DNA from: Cymbomonas tetramitiformis | Taxonomy: Eukaryota; Chlorophyta; Pyramimonadophyceae; Pyramimonadales; Pyramimonadaceae | Assembly (NCBI GenBank): GCA_001247695.2 | Contig: LGRX02035258.1 | Span: forward strand, 99,409-163,408 | Direction: 5' to 3' | Length of the DNA stretch: 64,000 bases | Translations under genes and position numbers: made by a program | Shown here: positions 63,149 through 64,000 of the stretch, one piece after another | How the letters are laid out: each line of letters begins with the position of its first letter | How positions within the stretch are numbered: the stretch's first letter is position 1 | The notes under the pieces: generated by a model | Told to the model about the DNA's origin: nothing | The model's input: the letters and a program-made list of their open reading frames with translations, nothing else | Database searches by the model: none

Positions 63149-63274
63149 TGCATACGTGGCTGATGTAAGTGCATACGTGATATCAAATAGTGCATACGGT
63201 ATTTTCAATAGTGCATACGTTCGCAGGGTCTCTCGATATCGATTTCATACGTGCGACACGCCCATGCATACGTG
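63149..63274. repeat. TGCATACGTG iteron cluster
   Basis: TGCATACGTG or near-matches at 63149, 63170, 63191 (TGCATACGGT), 63212 (TGCATACGTT), 63245 (TCATACGTG) and 63265. The first four are spaced 21 bp apart, about two helical turns. They lie between two divergent genes and could be a replication origin, operator or bidirectional promoter. Confidence 0.7.
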
Positions 63275-63412
63275 GGTTAACAAATTTTAATCTAACGGTC
63301 GAAAGTGACTTATTTAATAAATCTAAAGGGTGTTACGCCTATAACTTTACCAGTGAGAAAAACATTAGCTTACTATATATCTCCCACACTTAAGTTTTTG
63401 TAGGTAATAACC

Positions 63413-64000
63413 ATGGCGGAGTCTCAAGGAGTGTGGGAGCCTGACTCGCATGACATTGATGTTCAGAAATGCAAAAGTTTCAAACAATGGGAAAAAAACG
63501 TAAACGGTGCTTTACATCGAAAATATCAGGTTAAGCTCACGGTTTCTATTCTTGATACGGAAACTGGTGACTCACTCGCACACTTCGTAGACGACTACGG
63601 AAATAATCAAAGTGAGATCGCTCAGGTACTTTCAGCAGGAACAGGTTCAGCAAACCAGGCCATCACTTTAGGACAGTCCGTTCTAAACTTTGAGAACCAA
63701 GTTCAGTTCTATAACGGATTACGGTTGTGTCGCAAAGCCAACGAAGACGCCCACGCTATTTTGAAGTTGAAGCGTGAGGCCGATGATCGCAAGTTGCACA
63801 CCGCCAGGTTGGCACGCACTCAAGGCTATATTTCCGAAGAAGACGCTGCAGCGATGAGTAAAGTTGCAGCAGAAAAAGAAGAACTGGCTAACTTTCGCCT
63901 AAAACAAGCTGAAGAGGAAATAAAAACCCTCAAACAAGCGGAAGAAATCCGTCTCTTGAAAGAGCAATTGACCGCACAGCAAGGTGGGATTGGCGGGGTC
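63413..64000 (+). CDS. hypothetical coiled-coil protein, 3' end outside window
   Basis: The frame is open from the ATG at 63413 to the last base (196 codons). The start AESQGVWEPDSHDIDVQKCK is followed by a globular part (LTVSILDTETGDSLAHFVDD) and, from about residue 115, a long charged coiled coil (LKLKREADDRKLHTARLART, EEEIKTLKQAEEIRLLKEQL). Composition is GC-richer than the rest of the window and like that of the divergent gene at 61820. No family is recognised. The iteron cluster lies directly upstream. Confidence 0.55.
   Translation, partial: MAESQGVWEPDSHDIDVQKCKSFKQWEKNVNGALHRKYQVKLTVSILDTETGDSLAHFVDDYGNNQSEIAQVLSAGTGSANQAITLGQSVLNFENQVQFYNGLRLCRKANEDAHAILKLKREADDRKLHTARLARTQGYISEEDAAAMSKVAAEKEELANFRLKQAEEEIKTLKQAEEIRLLKEQLTAQQGGIGGV

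Overview
The window reads as part of a large, AT-rich, intron-free, densely packed DNA-virus genome (Nucleocytoviricota-like, probably infecting an alga or another protist). Into it is set a composite of smaller virus elements of the Polinton-like virus (PLV)/virophage type. The viral reading rests on closely packed genes on both strands, small overlaps, AT-rich start-proximal motifs (ATATAATATG), F-box-like and EsV-1-7-type proteins, 2OG oxygenases and tRNA-like genes. A protist chromosome carrying endogenised virus DNA cannot be excluded from sequence alone.

Region 1 (1-22.8 kb) is a glycan-building island. It holds about seventeen glycosyltransferase-like genes of several families (GT2-like, DUF4422-like, WavE-like, four fucosyltransferase-like). 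With them are four methyltransferases (one FkbM), UDP-glucose 6-dehydrogenase, asparagine synthetase, a metallophosphoesterase, and a protein with seven EsV-1-7-type repeats fused to a PD-(D/E)XK-like nuclease domain.

Region 2 (23.0-28.5 kb) looks like a complete phosphonate-decoration cassette. It contains a PEP mutase fused to a cytidylyltransferase-like domain, a beta-hydroxyacid dehydrogenase, a PhyH-like 2OG oxygenase, a free cytidylyltransferase, phosphonopyruvate decarboxylase and a LicD-type transferase. Together they could make a C-P bonded head group, activate it with CTP and transfer it to the glycans built by region 1. This is the most exciting system in the window.

Region 3 (28.5-39.1 kb) carries accessory genes: F-box-like proteins, a SAP protein, zinc-binding fragments, an AlkB-like oxygenase and a fascin-like protein. 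It also has tandem repeats, a repeated promoter block and a recurrent post-stop motif. Two tRNA-like genes have normal acceptor, D and T arms but abnormal anticodon arms.

Region 4 (39.1-61.6 kb) is a mosaic of at least two PLV-type elements in opposite orientations. It has two protein-primed-type PolB copies (one frameshifted, one truncated), a DD35E integrase, two copies of a capsid gene cluster (one broken), several fibre-like proteins sharing an MSSFG N-terminus, a retropepsin-like protease and a lipase-like hydrolase. Degenerate GTTAGA-type repeats in inverted orientation border the modules. Region 5 (61.6-64 kb) holds two divergent coiled-coil genes of visibly higher GC around a TGCATACGTG iteron cluster. 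Several genes are broken at homopolymers, so either decay or long-read assembly errors must be considered.
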